Shown: positions 15,256 to 26,372 of the stretch, piece after piece | How the letters are laid out: each line of letters begins with the position of its first letter | How positions within the stretch are numbered: position 1 is the stretch's first letter | Source of the DNA: Vibrionaceae bacterium | GTDB lineage: Bacteria; Pseudomonadota; Gammaproteobacteria; Enterobacterales; Vibrionaceae | DNA: 64,000 nt | Assembly (NCBI GenBank): GCA_018222805.1 | Contig: JAAEZQ010000016.1 | Span: forward strand, 30,365 to 94,364 | Reading direction: 5' to 3' | The notes under the pieces: model-generated | The model's database searches: none | What the model was told of the DNA's origin: nothing | The model's input: only the letters and a program-made list of their open reading frames with translations | Program-made: the position numbers and the translations under genes

Positions 15256-15880
15256 CAATTTAAGGCGACAGTCCTAGAGATCATTCGAGAGCACTACAAT
15301 GATTTTTCTCCTACGTTTGCCTTAGAAAAATTGACTGAACAACATAATCTCGCCGTCTGTAAACAAACCCTCCGTCAATGAATGATTGCTTATGGTCTTC
15401 GGGGGCCGCATTCACAGCGTAAACCTCGTGTTAATCAACCTCGTTATCGCCGTGACTGCCTGGGCGCACTTATTCAGTTCGATGGCTCTCATCATGATTG
15501 GTTTGAAGAACGTAGCGACAAATGTTGCCTGCTGGTTTTCATCGATAATGCGACTGGTCGCCTGATGAACCTGCGTTTTAGCGAGGCCGAATCCACCTTC
15601 GACTATATGGGCGCCGCGCGAGAATACCTCAATAAGCATGGTAAACCTGTGGCGTTCTATAGTGATAAGCACTCGATATCTCGGGTCAACCAAGAAAAAC
15701 ACAAGCAAGTTGGTCAGACCGAATATGGGCGTATACTACGCGAACTGGGTATAGAGCTGAGTTGTGCCAACAGCTCGCAGCCAAAGCCAAACGCTGTGTC
15801 GAACAAGCCAATCAAACGTTACAGGATCGCTTAGTTAAAGAAATGCGACTGCAAGGTATTGATAACGAAGCCAGTCGAGG
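15256..15880 (+). pseudogene. Degraded ISNCY-type (rve/DDE) transposase
   Basis: FKATVLEIIREHYNDFSPTFALEKL...CKQTLRQ*MIAYGLRGPHSQRK...LGALIQFDGSHHDWFEERSDKCCLLVFIDNATGRL...; in-frame TGA at 15379, frameshift near 15775 into 'QANQTLQDRLVKEMRLQGI'. Confidence 0.82.
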
Positions 15881-16223
15881 TCAATCGAGATGCCCACGGT
15901 ATCGGCTCCCTACTCGCTTTGTAAATCAACTTGTTAAATTATCTTTTCGTTTATCATATATGGCGTCATGCAAAGATCGACGATTTGTAACAATCGATGC
16001 TTACTCTAAGAGTCAAGATGGGTGATAGTTTGGCCGTTTATCACATGAAGCGGCATAAGCCATTGAGTGCGTATTAAATTAAGCGTCATGTATGACATTC
16101 GAAGATACTTGAAGATTATGCATTCAAAAAATATTCTTGTCGTAAATCCACTATTAAATTGCTTTCATACTATATAAGAGCTATGTTTGTCGGATATCCC
16201 CACAAATCAAAAGGAGAATTGCC

Positions 16224-16445
16224 ATGGATAAACTATTAGCGTCTGCATTACAAATAAAACAGCGGACGATGGTTACTGGTTTTTTCGCTAGAAACGGATT
16301 TAAGATCGCGATGACCGATTTTGATGACGTAACGTTCGAACGAGAAGGAGTTCAAGTAAATGTACATTTTGATATGAACTCGAATGCTGAATCGGCTGAT
16401 ATTTTGACTAAAAAGGCCAGGATCATACCAAGAATTTCTCGCTAG
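16224..16445 (+). CDS. Hypothetical protein (73 aa)
   Basis: AAAGGAG RBS upstream; followed by a terminator. Confidence 0.6.
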   Translation: MDKLLASALQIKQRTMVTGFFARNGFKIAMTDFDDVTFEREGVQVNVHFDMNSNAESADILTKKARIIPRISR

Positions 16446-16482
16446 CTTCCTCTCTTCAATAGCTTATAAAATACAATATCGT

Positions 16483-16512
16483 AAAAGCCGAGCTAAACTT
16501 GCTCGGCTTTTC
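16483..16512. terminator. Bidirectional terminator
   Basis: AAAAGCCGAGC...GCTCGGCTTTT between convergent genes. Confidence 0.85.
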
Positions 16513-16519
16513 GACTTCC

Positions 16520-16912
16520 CTAATCGTCATGAAGGTAAACAACCAATAAATCGGCTTCTACTGCGTTGGCGAGTTTAGGCACTGAGGAGAAAAAACGGCT
16601 CAATAAGCTGTGGTGATGGCCACAAACAACTAAATCAATACCTTCCTCTTTAACGATCCCTTCCAATTTAATGTGGAGATCACCAATTACAACCTTAGTA
16701 TCAGAAACAGGATATTTACACTCCGACGCAAGCGCTTGCAACTTTCTGTTGTATTCCTGTTCATCTTTAGGTTCTAGTACAACTCTGTCGACATCTACGT
16801 ATACAAAAGAGAGCTTGCTGCTGGAATCTGATGCCTGACTAATCGCTTTATCAATAACCGTTCTGCTAGAATCAGATAAATCAACCGCGACTAATATATG
16901 CTTGTAGCTCAT
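16520..16912 (-). CDS. Universal stress protein UspA family
   Basis: YKHILVAVDLSDSSRTVIDKAI...DLVVCGHHHSLLSRFFSSVPKLANAVEADLLVVYL. Confidence 0.92.
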   Translation of the reverse strand: MSYKHILVAVDLSDSSRTVIDKAISQASDSSSKLSFVYVDVDRVVLEPKDEQEYNRKLQALASECKYPVSDTKVVIGDLHIKLEGIVKEEGIDLVVCGHHHSLLSRFFSSVPKLANAVEADLLVVYLHDD

Positions 16913-17784
16913 TACTTTCCTCCCGATTAGTTTTCATAGACTTAGAGTAAGTCTAGCTCACTGAAACCAATTCAAGGCATGCGTTGCTTCAAAACATCGA
17001 AATCTTCATCAATCTTTCTAGTTTGAAATACATCCTGATACAAGCCAGATAAATACAACAACATCACTTCCAATCTAATACATTAATTTTTGGAACTTTA
17101 ACGCCACCACATCACAGTCCCTTTCAGTGATAACTATAGTTACGGCGTCACCTAAATATCTGACGAATAATTATCAGTTAATCAGATAGCAGACCAAATT
17201 AGTCGCTTTAGATGTGCCAGATTCTAAACACGACAACACTATGCATTACGCCGTAATCAATCCGCTCCCTATTAATTTTAGTTAGGAGTCCAGTGAGTAA
17301 AAGAGCATTAAGAATGAAGATTACGGGTGTAAATCTAACTTGCACTTCATTTATCTCGAAAAAATGCAAGCACTCACTGCTTCTAAACCTTAGGTATTAA
17401 GTGGCGTCATTTTAATCCAACGATTGTTACAACGTAGCGCAGTTGATTATTCAGCATAAATCACTATTCGGTTAGCGCGAGAAAGATGTGATTGTAATTA
17501 AATTACATACCAAAGCGCACGTCAACATGTCATCAGAGCAATATACTAACGTAAGTTGCTGTTTATTAGTGGTTTAAAAACTTTAAAACAAGGTGTTAGA
17601 AGGCTTTGTCGGGTTTTGTGAAGGTCAAATAAAATTGAATTGGTAAAATTTTACCTTCTGTTTATGACGTCAAGTTTAATAGTAAAGGTTCCCTTTGTTA
17701 GTCAATCCACGTGACAATGTCACCCTAATATAGTGCTAAGCATCCTGTAGTTATGATTTATTGAGCTATCCGCCAGACACAAAA

Positions 17785-17810
17785 AAGCAGGGCGTTTCAC
17801 TGCCCTGCTT
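17785..17810 (-). terminator. Terminator of the YoaH-like gene
   Basis: AAGCAGGGC-gtttcact-GCCCTGCTT with T-tract on minus strand. Confidence 0.75.
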
Positions 17811-17834
17811 CTTAACTTTTCGTTTTATTTATTC

Positions 17835-17993
17835 TTAGTTTTGTTGCTGTTTCGCTGCGTACTCAGCTCGAATTTCTTCAGCAACAATTTTTATGGCTTG
17901 AGCCGTACTTGTACCTTGAGACATTAGCTCTTGAATCTTTATCACGGCTTGCTGTTGTTCTTCGTGAGATAGAGGGGGTAGATCGTCAAACAT
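17835..17993 (-). CDS. YoaH/UPF0181-family protein (52 aa)
   Basis: [52 protein letters not shown]; below ORF-track cutoff. Confidence 0.88.
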   Translation of the reverse strand: MFDDLPPLSHEEQQQAVIKIQELMSQGTSTAQAIKIVAEEIRAEYAAKQQQN

Positions 17994-18035
17994 AAAAAAG
18001 CTCCTCATTTTGAGGAGCTGACTATAACCATTCGC

Positions 18036-19163
18036 TTAATAGGTCGCAAGGAAATTAATTGACGCGCCCATCGCGTTTTCGTTTGTATAACGAGCTGCTA
18101 TATCCAGTTCAATCAAGTTTAGTGGCGACAGCCCTACTCCCGCGGTGATCGTCCCCTCATCATTACTTCGAGCTAAGTTTTTCATATACCCAGCTCGCAG
18201 TGCCATTTGACGCAAAATATCAAATTCAACACCGGCACGAATCATTTGGGTATTGTCATCAAATGATGAAAAGCGTTTTTCTTCATTTAAGTCGTAGTCG
18301 ACACTCATGGTAAAGTAATCTGAAACGAAGCCTGCACCGATCGTATAAAGTGGCCTCATGCTGTATTGATAGGACTCGATGGGGTTACTGTTGTACTGAA
18401 ACGACTTGGTTTCTACATCTCTTCCGATTAAGTTCTTTGCCGCAATGCCTAAACGGTAGGGCCCAAAAAACCAAAGTGCACCTACGTCCAAATTAAACAT
18501 GGTTTCAGCGGTTTCATTTTCACGTAAGTCAGCGGCATCAAAGTTATTGAAGCTTGTTGCGTATGAATAAGTGTAAATGCGTTGAAGTTTTGGTGTGATA
18601 CCAACAGAGAGGTGCTGCCCCATGTAGTTGGTGTATTTTGCCAATGAGATACCCGCTTCCGCGACACCCATACTCACGCCTTGAACATAAGTATTGTCCA
18701 TTGGGTAAGCGCCAGAGGTATCAATGGATGGCTGTACAAAAGATTCTGTGTATAATTTTCCGTAAGCCGTTGCTGATAGAAATTTATTAGGGATACCAAC
18801 AGCAACGACACCCCCAAGGTCAAAGTTTAATTTTTGATTACCCAGAGCAAGTGCATTCAATGAACTCTCTATTTCGGCATCGTCATTAAGCTTGCTGATA
18901 CGATCAATTTCATCAATCAAATCGTATTGATCATCAAAGCTAATACCAAAACTTGGGGCAATGATACCCGCGTCATCGTTGCGGCGATAGATTGCACTTA
19001 AAGAAGGGTTAAAAAATGGTGCGGTAAGGTAACTGGCGGAGACTGTGCCAACACCGCCCATCGCATCACTGCGGGCTTCAATTGAGTAGTTAGCAGCTGA
19101 AGCTACATTGGAAAACAGTGCTGCGGTGATGACGGTTGATAATATTCTGAATTGAGTTTTCAT
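18036..19163 (-). CDS. TraF-like outer-membrane beta-barrel protein (orphan 'plasmid transfer TraF' family)
   Basis: Signal peptide, 'SIEARSDAMGGVGTVSASYLTAPFFNPSL', alternating beta pattern. Confidence 0.7.
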   Translation of the reverse strand: MKTQFRILSTVITAALFSNVASAANYSIEARSDAMGGVGTVSASYLTAPFFNPSLSAIYRRNDDAGIIAPSFGISFDDQYDLIDEIDRISKLNDDAEIESSLNALALGNQKLNFDLGGVVAVGIPNKFLSATAYGKLYTESFVQPSIDTSGAYPMDNTYVQGVSMGVAEAGISLAKYTNYMGQHLSVGITPKLQRIYTYSYATSFNNFDAADLRENETAETMFNLDVGALWFFGPYRLGIAAKNLIGRDVETKSFQYNSNPIESYQYSMRPLYTIGAGFVSDYFTMSVDYDLNEEKRFSSFDDNTQMIRAGVEFDILRQMALRAGYMKNLARSNDEGTITAGVGLSPLNLIELDIAARYTNENAMGASINFLATY

Positions 19164-19222
19164 ACTACACTTGTGATTTCGTTCTTCCTGAACTTATATC
19201 GGCACAAATGTCATTTCTTTAG

Positions 19223-20104
19223 TTATTCTTCTTGCGAAAGGTCATAAGTTCGACTTATCGTTTGAGCTTGCTCAACAATGATGTCACCTTGCCAACGGCG
19301 GCTATTAATACTCACAGTGAGAACGTAGCGATCATTTGGTACGCCAGCGAGTTCGAGTGACTCTGGGTAGTTAGACTCGTAGGTTTTCTTCCACATTTGT
19401 TCATATTGACCCTCAACGTAGTCATAGAGCCCTACTTCGAGTTGTGGCAATGGACAGTGTGGATTTCTCAATGCGCTCTTTTCAACTTTCCAATTTTCTT
19501 TAGAAGTCCAGCGAACGTATTGACTCGAGTTGGAATCTCCTAAAATAACCCAAGTCCGATAGTCAGGTTTATCTTTCGCTACGACCGTTAAATGATACAA
19601 GCCTGATTCAAGCTGGCCAGTTAAATTGTAGCGTTTGAGAAAACTACGTTCATTCGCTATTTCCGTTCCCTCTGGCCTTTCTTCTAGCGCAAATGAACTG
19701 TCTGCAGAGATAGAGCTATCAACCCAACGTTTGAATGTGATTTGTTCAACTTCTGTGGTCGCTCGTAACTTGACAACCAAACGGAACGTATCTCGACCCG
19801 GACTTTGGATTGTTTGGCGTATGACATTAACACCACTAATCCACTCTGGCAAAGTGACAGCAGTCAGAGATTTTCCACAATCCTTAGTCAGAGACTGACC
19901 AAGCATATCATTTAAGTGTGAGGTTAAGTCGCGGCTAGGTTCTGTCTGCCATAGTTCAACTAGTGTATTGAACATCCCTGAAAGATCATCTTCAAGCAGG
20001 TGCTGATGAGCCTGTGTTAAGGGCGTATTGGTTCGAAACCAGTCTGTGGCATGGACTGGCTTCATAAACACTAATGACAAAACTACCGGGAGTAGTATTT
20101 TCAT
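19223..20104 (-). CDS. vxrC: DUF2861-family secreted protein (VxrC-like)
   Basis: Signal peptide; directly downstream of the RR/HK pair as in the vxr locus. Confidence 0.65.
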   Translation of the reverse strand: MKILLPVVLSLVFMKPVHATDWFRTNTPLTQAHQHLLEDDLSGMFNTLVELWQTEPSRDLTSHLNDMLGQSLTKDCGKSLTAVTLPEWISGVNVIRQTIQSPGRDTFRLVVKLRATTEVEQITFKRWVDSSISADSSFALEERPEGTEIANERSFLKRYNLTGQLESGLYHLTVVAKDKPDYRTWVILGDSNSSQYVRWTSKENWKVEKSALRNPHCPLPQLEVGLYDYVEGQYEQMWKKTYESNYPESLELAGVPNDRYVLTVSINSRRWQGDIIVEQAQTISRTYDLSQEE

Positions 20105-20110
20105 TATTCT

Positions 20111-20815
20111 TTAAGCTTTCATTTTGTATCCGACACCACGAAGTGTCTCAATTTCTAAGCCTGGTAGTTTCTGGCGTAGCTGAAGCACGTGAGTATCAAC
20201 GGTTCGTGTCGTTGGGAAGTGGTTGTAACCCCACACGTGGTCAAGTAATTCATCTCGTGTGAATACACGGCCCAGATTAGACGCTAAGAACAGTAGTAAA
20301 TCGAACTCTGTACGTGTCAGAGTGATTAACTCGTCTTTAAACAGGACTTCACGAGTCGCGCGATCAATTTCTAAATCCTTTGTGATTACTTTATCTGTAC
20401 TTGCACCTTCCTGCTCTCCGGAATCCGGAGCACGCAATTGCGCACGGATACGCGCGAACAGTTCAGCTTCTGCAAACGGTTTAGTTAAGTAGTCGTTTGC
20501 ACCTGAATCTAGGCCCGCAACTTTGTCTTTTACCGTCACAAGGGCTGTCAGCAGAATTACTGGTACATCCTTGATATTTTTCCATTCAGGAAGATGTTGT
20601 ATAGAGTCGCCGTCAGGTAACTGGCGATCAAGAATCACTAAATCGGCTTTCTTCCATTGCGATTCAACGTCCGCAATACGCTCCACATGTAAACACTCAT
20701 ATCCTGCTTGTTCCAGGCTTACTAACAGGCCATCAGCCAAGTTTTTATCGTCCTCAACGAGAAGCAGTGTCTGTTTCACAAGGTATCTCCAATATAAAGG
20801 TTGTAGGTGGTCCAA
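20111..20815 (-). CDS. vxrB: OmpR-family response regulator, VxrB-like
   Basis: Receiver 'LLLVEDDKNLADGL...DLVILDRQLPDGDS' + winged helix 'LDHVWGYNHFPTTRTVDTHVLQLRQKL'; start may be GTG ~20779. Confidence 0.82.
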   Translation of the reverse strand: MDHLQPLYWRYLVKQTLLLVEDDKNLADGLLVSLEQAGYECLHVERIADVESQWKKADLVILDRQLPDGDSIQHLPEWKNIKDVPVILLTALVTVKDKVAGLDSGANDYLTKPFAEAELFARIRAQLRAPDSGEQEGASTDKVITKDLEIDRATREVLFKDELITLTRTEFDLLLFLASNLGRVFTRDELLDHVWGYNHFPTTRTVDTHVLQLRQKLPGLEIETLRGVGYKMKA

Positions 20816-22262
20816 TAAGGGACATTTTTCCGCCCATGCGGCCTACCATAGATTCAACGATTGTTAGTCCAAGCCCTAGTCCGCTCTTACTTACGAACGG
20901 TTTTTTCAAATTAGTCCAGTCTTTTGCGGTTAAGTCACCGGCATCACGGACTTGGAAAACGATTTTATCTTCACTCGTTTGAACATTCAGTTCAACTGGT
21001 GGAACACCATACTTAAGTGCATTACGAAGCAAGTTATCAATACAAGTACCAAGCCAGTACACGTTGACTTTAGCAGCCACATCTTCGTTTATGTTGATAA
21101 GTACAGCATTATCAAACTCTTCTTCAATCTTATATTCTAACCATTCAGCAACAGATGGAACCCAGTCCGTTGCAAGCATTTGGTTATCAGATTGCAAATA
21201 ATCCTTACTCGCCTCCGCCAACTGGCGTAATCTACGTGTATCTTCGCACAGCCTGCGGAATTCGTCATATACACTTTCTGGTAAGTGCTCAAACTCTCGA
21301 CGAAATCCTTCAACGGTCATGGACAAGGATGCAATTGGCGTTCTCAACTCATGAGTTAAAATTTGCAGTACCAGCATACGACTGCGCAATTCTTCCCGTT
21401 TACTGTTCCAACGATATACCGCCCAACCGATGACGAGAAGTATGTTCGCGATGACCAACACAATCATGCTGATACGAAGAATTTGTGAATGATCTTCAAC
21501 GTCCCAGCATATATTGCCTCGTTTTACGAAACAGCTTTTATTGTCTGACGCCAGAGAATAGGACAAACCTGCGTTCGCGACGTTTTCTTGCCATAATTCT
21601 TTTTCGAACACAAAATATCGATCCCCTCGACGTAACCAAAGTTCATTGCCTTCAATGAACATGCTTGCTCCGGCGATCAGCGCATTTATGGCATCATCAT
21701 TCATGCTTTGCAAGCTTTCTAGTAATTCATCACCCTCTTCGTTGCCGCGCTCTTTAATATGCATGTATTGAGCAAGCTTTGATCTAAGTTCGGGATGCTT
21801 ATCTACATAGCGAGCAGCGTAAGTGCCTCCACCAGGGTGAATGAGTCCACTACGAGAAAACCAGCGTGGTGTAAGCTCTGTGCCTTTACAGATAGCTCGA
21901 GTGAACACAAGTGGCTCAGTAATCAAAGGGCTGAGTGGCAGTTTACCTCGGCAAGTCTTATCTAAACTATAAAGCTGTTGTATGTCTTTTAGCGGATAGT
22001 CTGACGTTTGCGGAAGTAATGAGTCAGGCGCAAGTAACTTGGTTGGATAATTTGATTGCAGAATACGAATATCATACGACTTAAGAGCTACTTCATAGTT
22101 AAATAGCTCTGTAAACGTATCGATTCTCTCTGGTAATGAATCGGCTGCTGCCGTTGCCGAAAAAACCGGCAGGATAGTTGCTAAACCGAGCAAAATCTTG
22201 TTAATCAAACTGTTACCGTTACTTATTAGATTACGCCAAACTATACAACAATCTAGAATCAA
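20754..22262 (-). CDS. vxrA: Sensor histidine kinase with DUF3404-like sensor domain, VxrA-like
   Basis: Periplasmic domain, TM, 'HELRTPIASLSMTVEGFRRE', 'GLGLTIVESMVGRMGG'. Confidence 0.82.
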   Translation of the reverse strand: MILDCCIVWRNLISNGNSLINKILLGLATILPVFSATAAADSLPERIDTFTELFNYEVALKSYDIRILQSNYPTKLLAPDSLLPQTSDYPLKDIQQLYSLDKTCRGKLPLSPLITEPLVFTRAICKGTELTPRWFSRSGLIHPGGGTYAARYVDKHPELRSKLAQYMHIKERGNEEGDELLESLQSMNDDAINALIAGASMFIEGNELWLRRGDRYFVFEKELWQENVANAGLSYSLASDNKSCFVKRGNICWDVEDHSQILRISMIVLVIANILLVIGWAVYRWNSKREELRSRMLVLQILTHELRTPIASLSMTVEGFRREFEHLPESVYDEFRRLCEDTRRLRQLAEASKDYLQSDNQMLATDWVPSVAEWLEYKIEEEFDNAVLININEDVAAKVNVYWLGTCIDNLLRNALKYGVPPVELNVQTSEDKIVFQVRDAGDLTAKDWTNLKKPFVSKSGLGLGLTIVESMVGRMGGKMSLIGPPTTFILEIPCETDTASR

Positions 22263-22364
22263 TTGACATCAGGTAACTTCAGGATTTGCATTACTATAAC
22301 ATTGAACCAGAACAAAAAAGGGCCAGCGATTGCTGACCCTAAATGATTCTAAAGCAGTTTATGA

Positions 22365-23741
22365 TTACAACGCTTTAAAAATATTTTCCACGCTTTCTTT
22401 CGCATCGCCAAATAGCATTGACGTGTTTTCTTTAAAGAACAACGGGTTTTGTACGCCGGCGTAGCCTGTATTCATTGAACGCTTGAATACGACCACGTTT
22501 TTAGCGTTCCAAACTTCCAGTACAGGCATACCTGCAATTGGACTATTTGGATCTTCCAGCGCGGCTGGGTTAACCGTATCGTTCGCACCAATAACAAGTA
22601 CTGTATCGGTTTCAGGAAAGTCATCATTGATTTCGTCCATTTCAAGAACGATATCATAAGGAACTTTTGCTTCTGCCAGCAACACGTTCATGTGACCAGG
22701 AAGTCGACCCGCTACAGGGTGGATACCAAAACGTACTTCAATACCTTGAGAGCGAAGTGCATCCGAGATCTCATGCACAGGGTACTGAGCTTGCGCTACC
22801 GCCATACCGTATCCTGGAGTGATGATGACTGACTTTGAATTTTTCAGCATTTCAGCCACTTCTTCAGCATTTGTTTCACGGTACTCGCCCTGCTCTTCAT
22901 CACCAGAAATGATGATCTCCTGACCAAATCCACCAGCAATAACACTGATGAAAGAGCGGTTCATCGCTTTACACATGATGTAAGACAGAATTGCACCTGA
23001 AGAACCAACCAAAGCACCAGTTACGATCAATAGGTCGTTTGCTAGCATGAAACCTGCCGCTGCCGCTGCCCAGCCAGAGTATGAGTTCAGCATTGAAACG
23101 ACTACTGGCATATCCGCACCACCGATTGAAGCCACCAAATGGTAACCAAACGCGAATGCAATCAGCGTCATTACGATAAGAGCGAACATGCTGCCGTCTG
23201 CTTTTACGAAGTAAATCATAAGAAGCGTAGACACAACAATCGCAGCCAGATTCATTTTATGCTTATGCGGAAGGTTAAGCGGTGAAGAAGAAATCACACC
23301 ACGTAACTTACCAAATGCAACGATAGAACCGGTAAAAGTTACCGCACCGATAAACACACCAAGGAATACTTCCACAAGGTGGATTACGTGCTCAGCGTGC
23401 GTTGCCGCTTCTGGCGCATCTAGGTAGCTGTTGTAACCAACTAGAACGGCAGCCAAACCTACGAAGCTGTGAAGAATCGCAACCAGTTCTGGCATCTCCG
23501 TCATTTCTACTTTCTTAGCGTAGAAAATACCGATCGCACCACCGATCGCCATGGCGATAATGATCCAGCCAAAACCTTGAGCATCCGGGCTAAAGATCGT
23601 CGCGATCAACGCGATCGTCATACCAGCGATGCCGTAGTAGTTACCATTACGTGCAGATTCTTGCTTAGAAAGCCCCGCCAAACTCATAATGAAAAATAAT
23701 GCAGCTACAATGTAAGCTGCTTGTACTAATCCTGCAGACAT
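22365..23741 (-). CDS. pntB: NAD(P) transhydrogenase subunit beta
   Basis: Multi-TM protein ending '[25 protein letters not shown]'. Confidence 0.97.
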   Translation of the reverse strand: MSAGLVQAAYIVAALFFIMSLAGLSKQESARNGNYYGIAGMTIALIATIFSPDAQGFGWIIIAMAIGGAIGIFYAKKVEMTEMPELVAILHSFVGLAAVLVGYNSYLDAPEAATHAEHVIHLVEVFLGVFIGAVTFTGSIVAFGKLRGVISSSPLNLPHKHKMNLAAIVVSTLLMIYFVKADGSMFALIVMTLIAFAFGYHLVASIGGADMPVVVSMLNSYSGWAAAAAGFMLANDLLIVTGALVGSSGAILSYIMCKAMNRSFISVIAGGFGQEIIISGDEEQGEYRETNAEEVAEMLKNSKSVIITPGYGMAVAQAQYPVHEISDALRSQGIEVRFGIHPVAGRLPGHMNVLLAEAKVPYDIVLEMDEINDDFPETDTVLVIGANDTVNPAALEDPNSPIAGMPVLEVWNAKNVVVFKRSMNTGYAGVQNPLFFKENTSMLFGDAKESVENIFKAL

Positions 23742-23750
23742 TGTGACTCC

Positions 23751-25307
23751 TTATTTATCTTTGCGGAACATTTCAAGCATACGCTTGGTGACGGTGAAAC
23801 CACCGAATATGTTGATACTTGCAATCAACACGGCGATGAACGAAAGGAAGGATACGACGCCATTACCTTGTCCAATTTGTAACAACGCACCGACAACAAT
23901 AATGCCCGAAATAGCGTTAGTTACAGACATAAGCGGCGTGTGCAGCGCATGTGTCACGTTCCAGACAACGTAATAACCTACAACACACGCTAATACGAAT
24001 ACCGTAAAGTGCGAAAGGAAAGCAGCAGGAGCTACCGATGCGATCCAAGCAAACGCCCCGACACCAACGGCCAAACCAACAAGTTTTTTCGTAGGAGAAA
24101 CTGGCTCTTCGACTTTTGGCTCTTTCTTAACCACTGGTTCTTGTTTAGCTTGAGGTTGAGCTGAAACTTGAATTGGTGGCGCAGGCCAAGTAATTTCACC
24201 TTCTTTAACAACAGTCACACCACGAAGTACAACGTCTTCAAAGTCGATATCAATGTTGCCGTCCTTCTCTTTGCAAAGAAGTTTTAGTAGGTTTACAAGG
24301 TTTGTTGCGTAAAGCTGAGAAGATTGCGTTGGCAAGCGGCCTACCATGTCTGTGTAACCAACAATTTTAACGCCGTTGTCAGTCATGATAACCTGATCTT
24401 TCACTGTGTACTCACAGTTACCGCCGTTCGCAGCCGCCAAGTCTACTATCACGCTACCTGCTTTCATGCTGTCGACCATCTCTTTGGTGATCAGCTTCGG
24501 CGCAGGTTTTCCAGGGATCAAAGCAGTTGTGATGATGATATCAACATCTTTCGCTTGCTCAGCGTATAACTCAGCCGCTTTCTTGTTGAAGTCATCAGAC
24601 ATCTCTTTTGCATAGCCGTCGCCAGAGCCAGAATCTTCTTGGAAGTCCACTGTCAGGAACTCGGCTCCCATGGACTCAACTTGCTCTTTTACCTCAGGAC
24701 GTACATCGAATGCACGTACAATAGCGCCAAGACTGCCTGCTGCGCCGATCGCAGCCAAACCTGCAACACCCGCACCCGCAACTAAAACTTTCGCAGGTGG
24801 AACTTTACCAGCGGCAGTAATTTGACCTGTAAAGAAACGACCAAATTCATGAGCAGCCTCAACGACCGCACGGTAACCCGCGATGTTAGCCATTGAAGAA
24901 AGTGCATCTAATGCTTGAGCTCGAGAGATACGAGGAACGGAATCCATTGCCAGAACGTTAATGTTCTTAGTGGAAAGCTGTTCCATTAGCTCTGCATTTT
25001 GTGCAGGCCAAATAAAGCTGATAAGTGTTGCACCATCTTGTAGTAGCGCAATTTCGTCGATGCCTTTATCTTCATCTACGAGTGGCGCATTTACTTTCAG
25101 GATAAGACCTGATGTCCAAACTTCGTCACTAGAAACGATTTTCGCACCTGCAGCTTCATAAGCAGCATCATCGAAACTCGCTAGCACCCCCGCTTGAGAT
25201 TCGATTGCGACGTCAAACCCCAACTTAATTAACTGCTCAACCGACTTTGGTGATGCAGCTACTCGCGATTCACCCGCGAGTATCTCTCTAGGTACACCGA
25301 TTTGCAA
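23751..25307 (-). CDS. pntA: NAD(P) transhydrogenase subunit alpha
   Basis: '[30 protein letters not shown]'. Confidence 0.97.
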   Translation of the reverse strand: MQIGVPREILAGESRVAASPKSVEQLIKLGFDVAIESQAGVLASFDDAAYEAAGAKIVSSDEVWTSGLILKVNAPLVDEDKGIDEIALLQDGATLISFIWPAQNAELMEQLSTKNINVLAMDSVPRISRAQALDALSSMANIAGYRAVVEAAHEFGRFFTGQITAAGKVPPAKVLVAGAGVAGLAAIGAAGSLGAIVRAFDVRPEVKEQVESMGAEFLTVDFQEDSGSGDGYAKEMSDDFNKKAAELYAEQAKDVDIIITTALIPGKPAPKLITKEMVDSMKAGSVIVDLAAANGGNCEYTVKDQVIMTDNGVKIVGYTDMVGRLPTQSSQLYATNLVNLLKLLCKEKDGNIDIDFEDVVLRGVTVVKEGEITWPAPPIQVSAQPQAKQEPVVKKEPKVEEPVSPTKKLVGLAVGVGAFAWIASVAPAAFLSHFTVFVLACVVGYYVVWNVTHALHTPLMSVTNAISGIIVVGALLQIGQGNGVVSFLSFIAVLIASINIFGGFTVTKRMLEMFRKDK

Positions 25308-25675
25308 AACGCATACTCCTTGTATACATATCTAATTAATTAGTCCCAAAAAGAGCTGTGCTCTACTCTAATTCTTTTTTATTTCTTTCTGTTTAACTAC
25401 ACAAGATAAATACAAATAAAACACCGATGTTTGGGTTCACCTATTTGCATTCAATACCCTGTTCAACAGCCCTGTTATATTCTTTTTGTATCTAAGGAGC
25501 GTCATGACTGCAAGTGTTTTGTTATATAAACACAAAATTTCATTACATATAACGTTAAGTAATCAAATTTACTCTATTTGAGCCCTAAAAGTATGGAAAT
25601 ATCGTACGCAAAAAAGAGGTCCAACCAGGCTCTAACTAAATCCTTAACTAACAGTTGTTTAAGTCTTAAAAAAGA

Positions 25676-25709
25676 AAGAGCCATCAGCATATATACTAAT
25701 GGCTCTTAT
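25676..25709. terminator. Hairpin terminator
   Basis: AAGAGCCAT...ATGGCTCTT. Confidence 0.6.
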
Positions 25710-25741
25710 TAAGATGATTCGCATCAAATTACAGTGATTTG

Positions 25742-26044
25742 TTAATCGAAGATCTTGTCACCCATTTGATCAATGAACAGTTGTGATTTCTTCAACATTA
25801 GCTCGTTGGCATCTACTTCTGAAGCCAGTAGATCTGAACGTATGAAACAATGAGTCTTTCGCTCCCCATCAATCTCTTTTTCAATTCGTCCTGCAATACG
25901 AAATTGACCACCTTCAGCTATGCTTTCCTGAAAGATCAGAAAGCCTTTGTATTCCACTGGCTCTACGGTTTTCACTTCGACAGATTTTTCACTGCCTCCA
26001 AACAAACGAGAAAAGAATCCCACAAATCCTCCTTGGGCCCACAC
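25742..26044 (-). CDS. HlyU-family (PF10115-type) small protein
   Basis: GFFSRLFGGSEKS...EPVEYKGFLIFQESIAEGGQFRIAGRIEKEIDGERKTHCFIRSDLL; start may be GTG ~26023. Confidence 0.65.
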   Translation of the reverse strand: MWAQGGFVGFFSRLFGGSEKSVEVKTVEPVEYKGFLIFQESIAEGGQFRIAGRIEKEIDGERKTHCFIRSDLLASEVDANELMLKKSQLFIDQMGDKIFD

Positions 26045-26372
26045 AACCTCTATACTTACTAGATACAGTGTTGAGCATTCATACTTATTATTTACTTAAG
26101 AATTGGTTTCTCATACCAATCCTGCGCTTTATGCTCATCATAACGGGTATGTGAAAAAATAACAGACACATCATTGTTGCGATTCGCGTCTATCGTTGCT
26201 GTTACCCGGTTACTCATAGCATGTACTTAACCACTTAGTTAACAACACAGGTGAACTTCTAGTGGAAAATTGCTACGATACTGAAAGCTTATAATCTACA
26301 ATGACAATATCAACCAGATGCGTATTGTGATTAATTTATGTATTTAACTAATTTTGTAGGCAATTTTTTCAA

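Noticed and set aside
17100-17180. Possible integron attC/VCR-like inverted repeats
   Set aside because: Lacks the conserved core sites and VCR-like stem; does not repeat elsewhere in the window.
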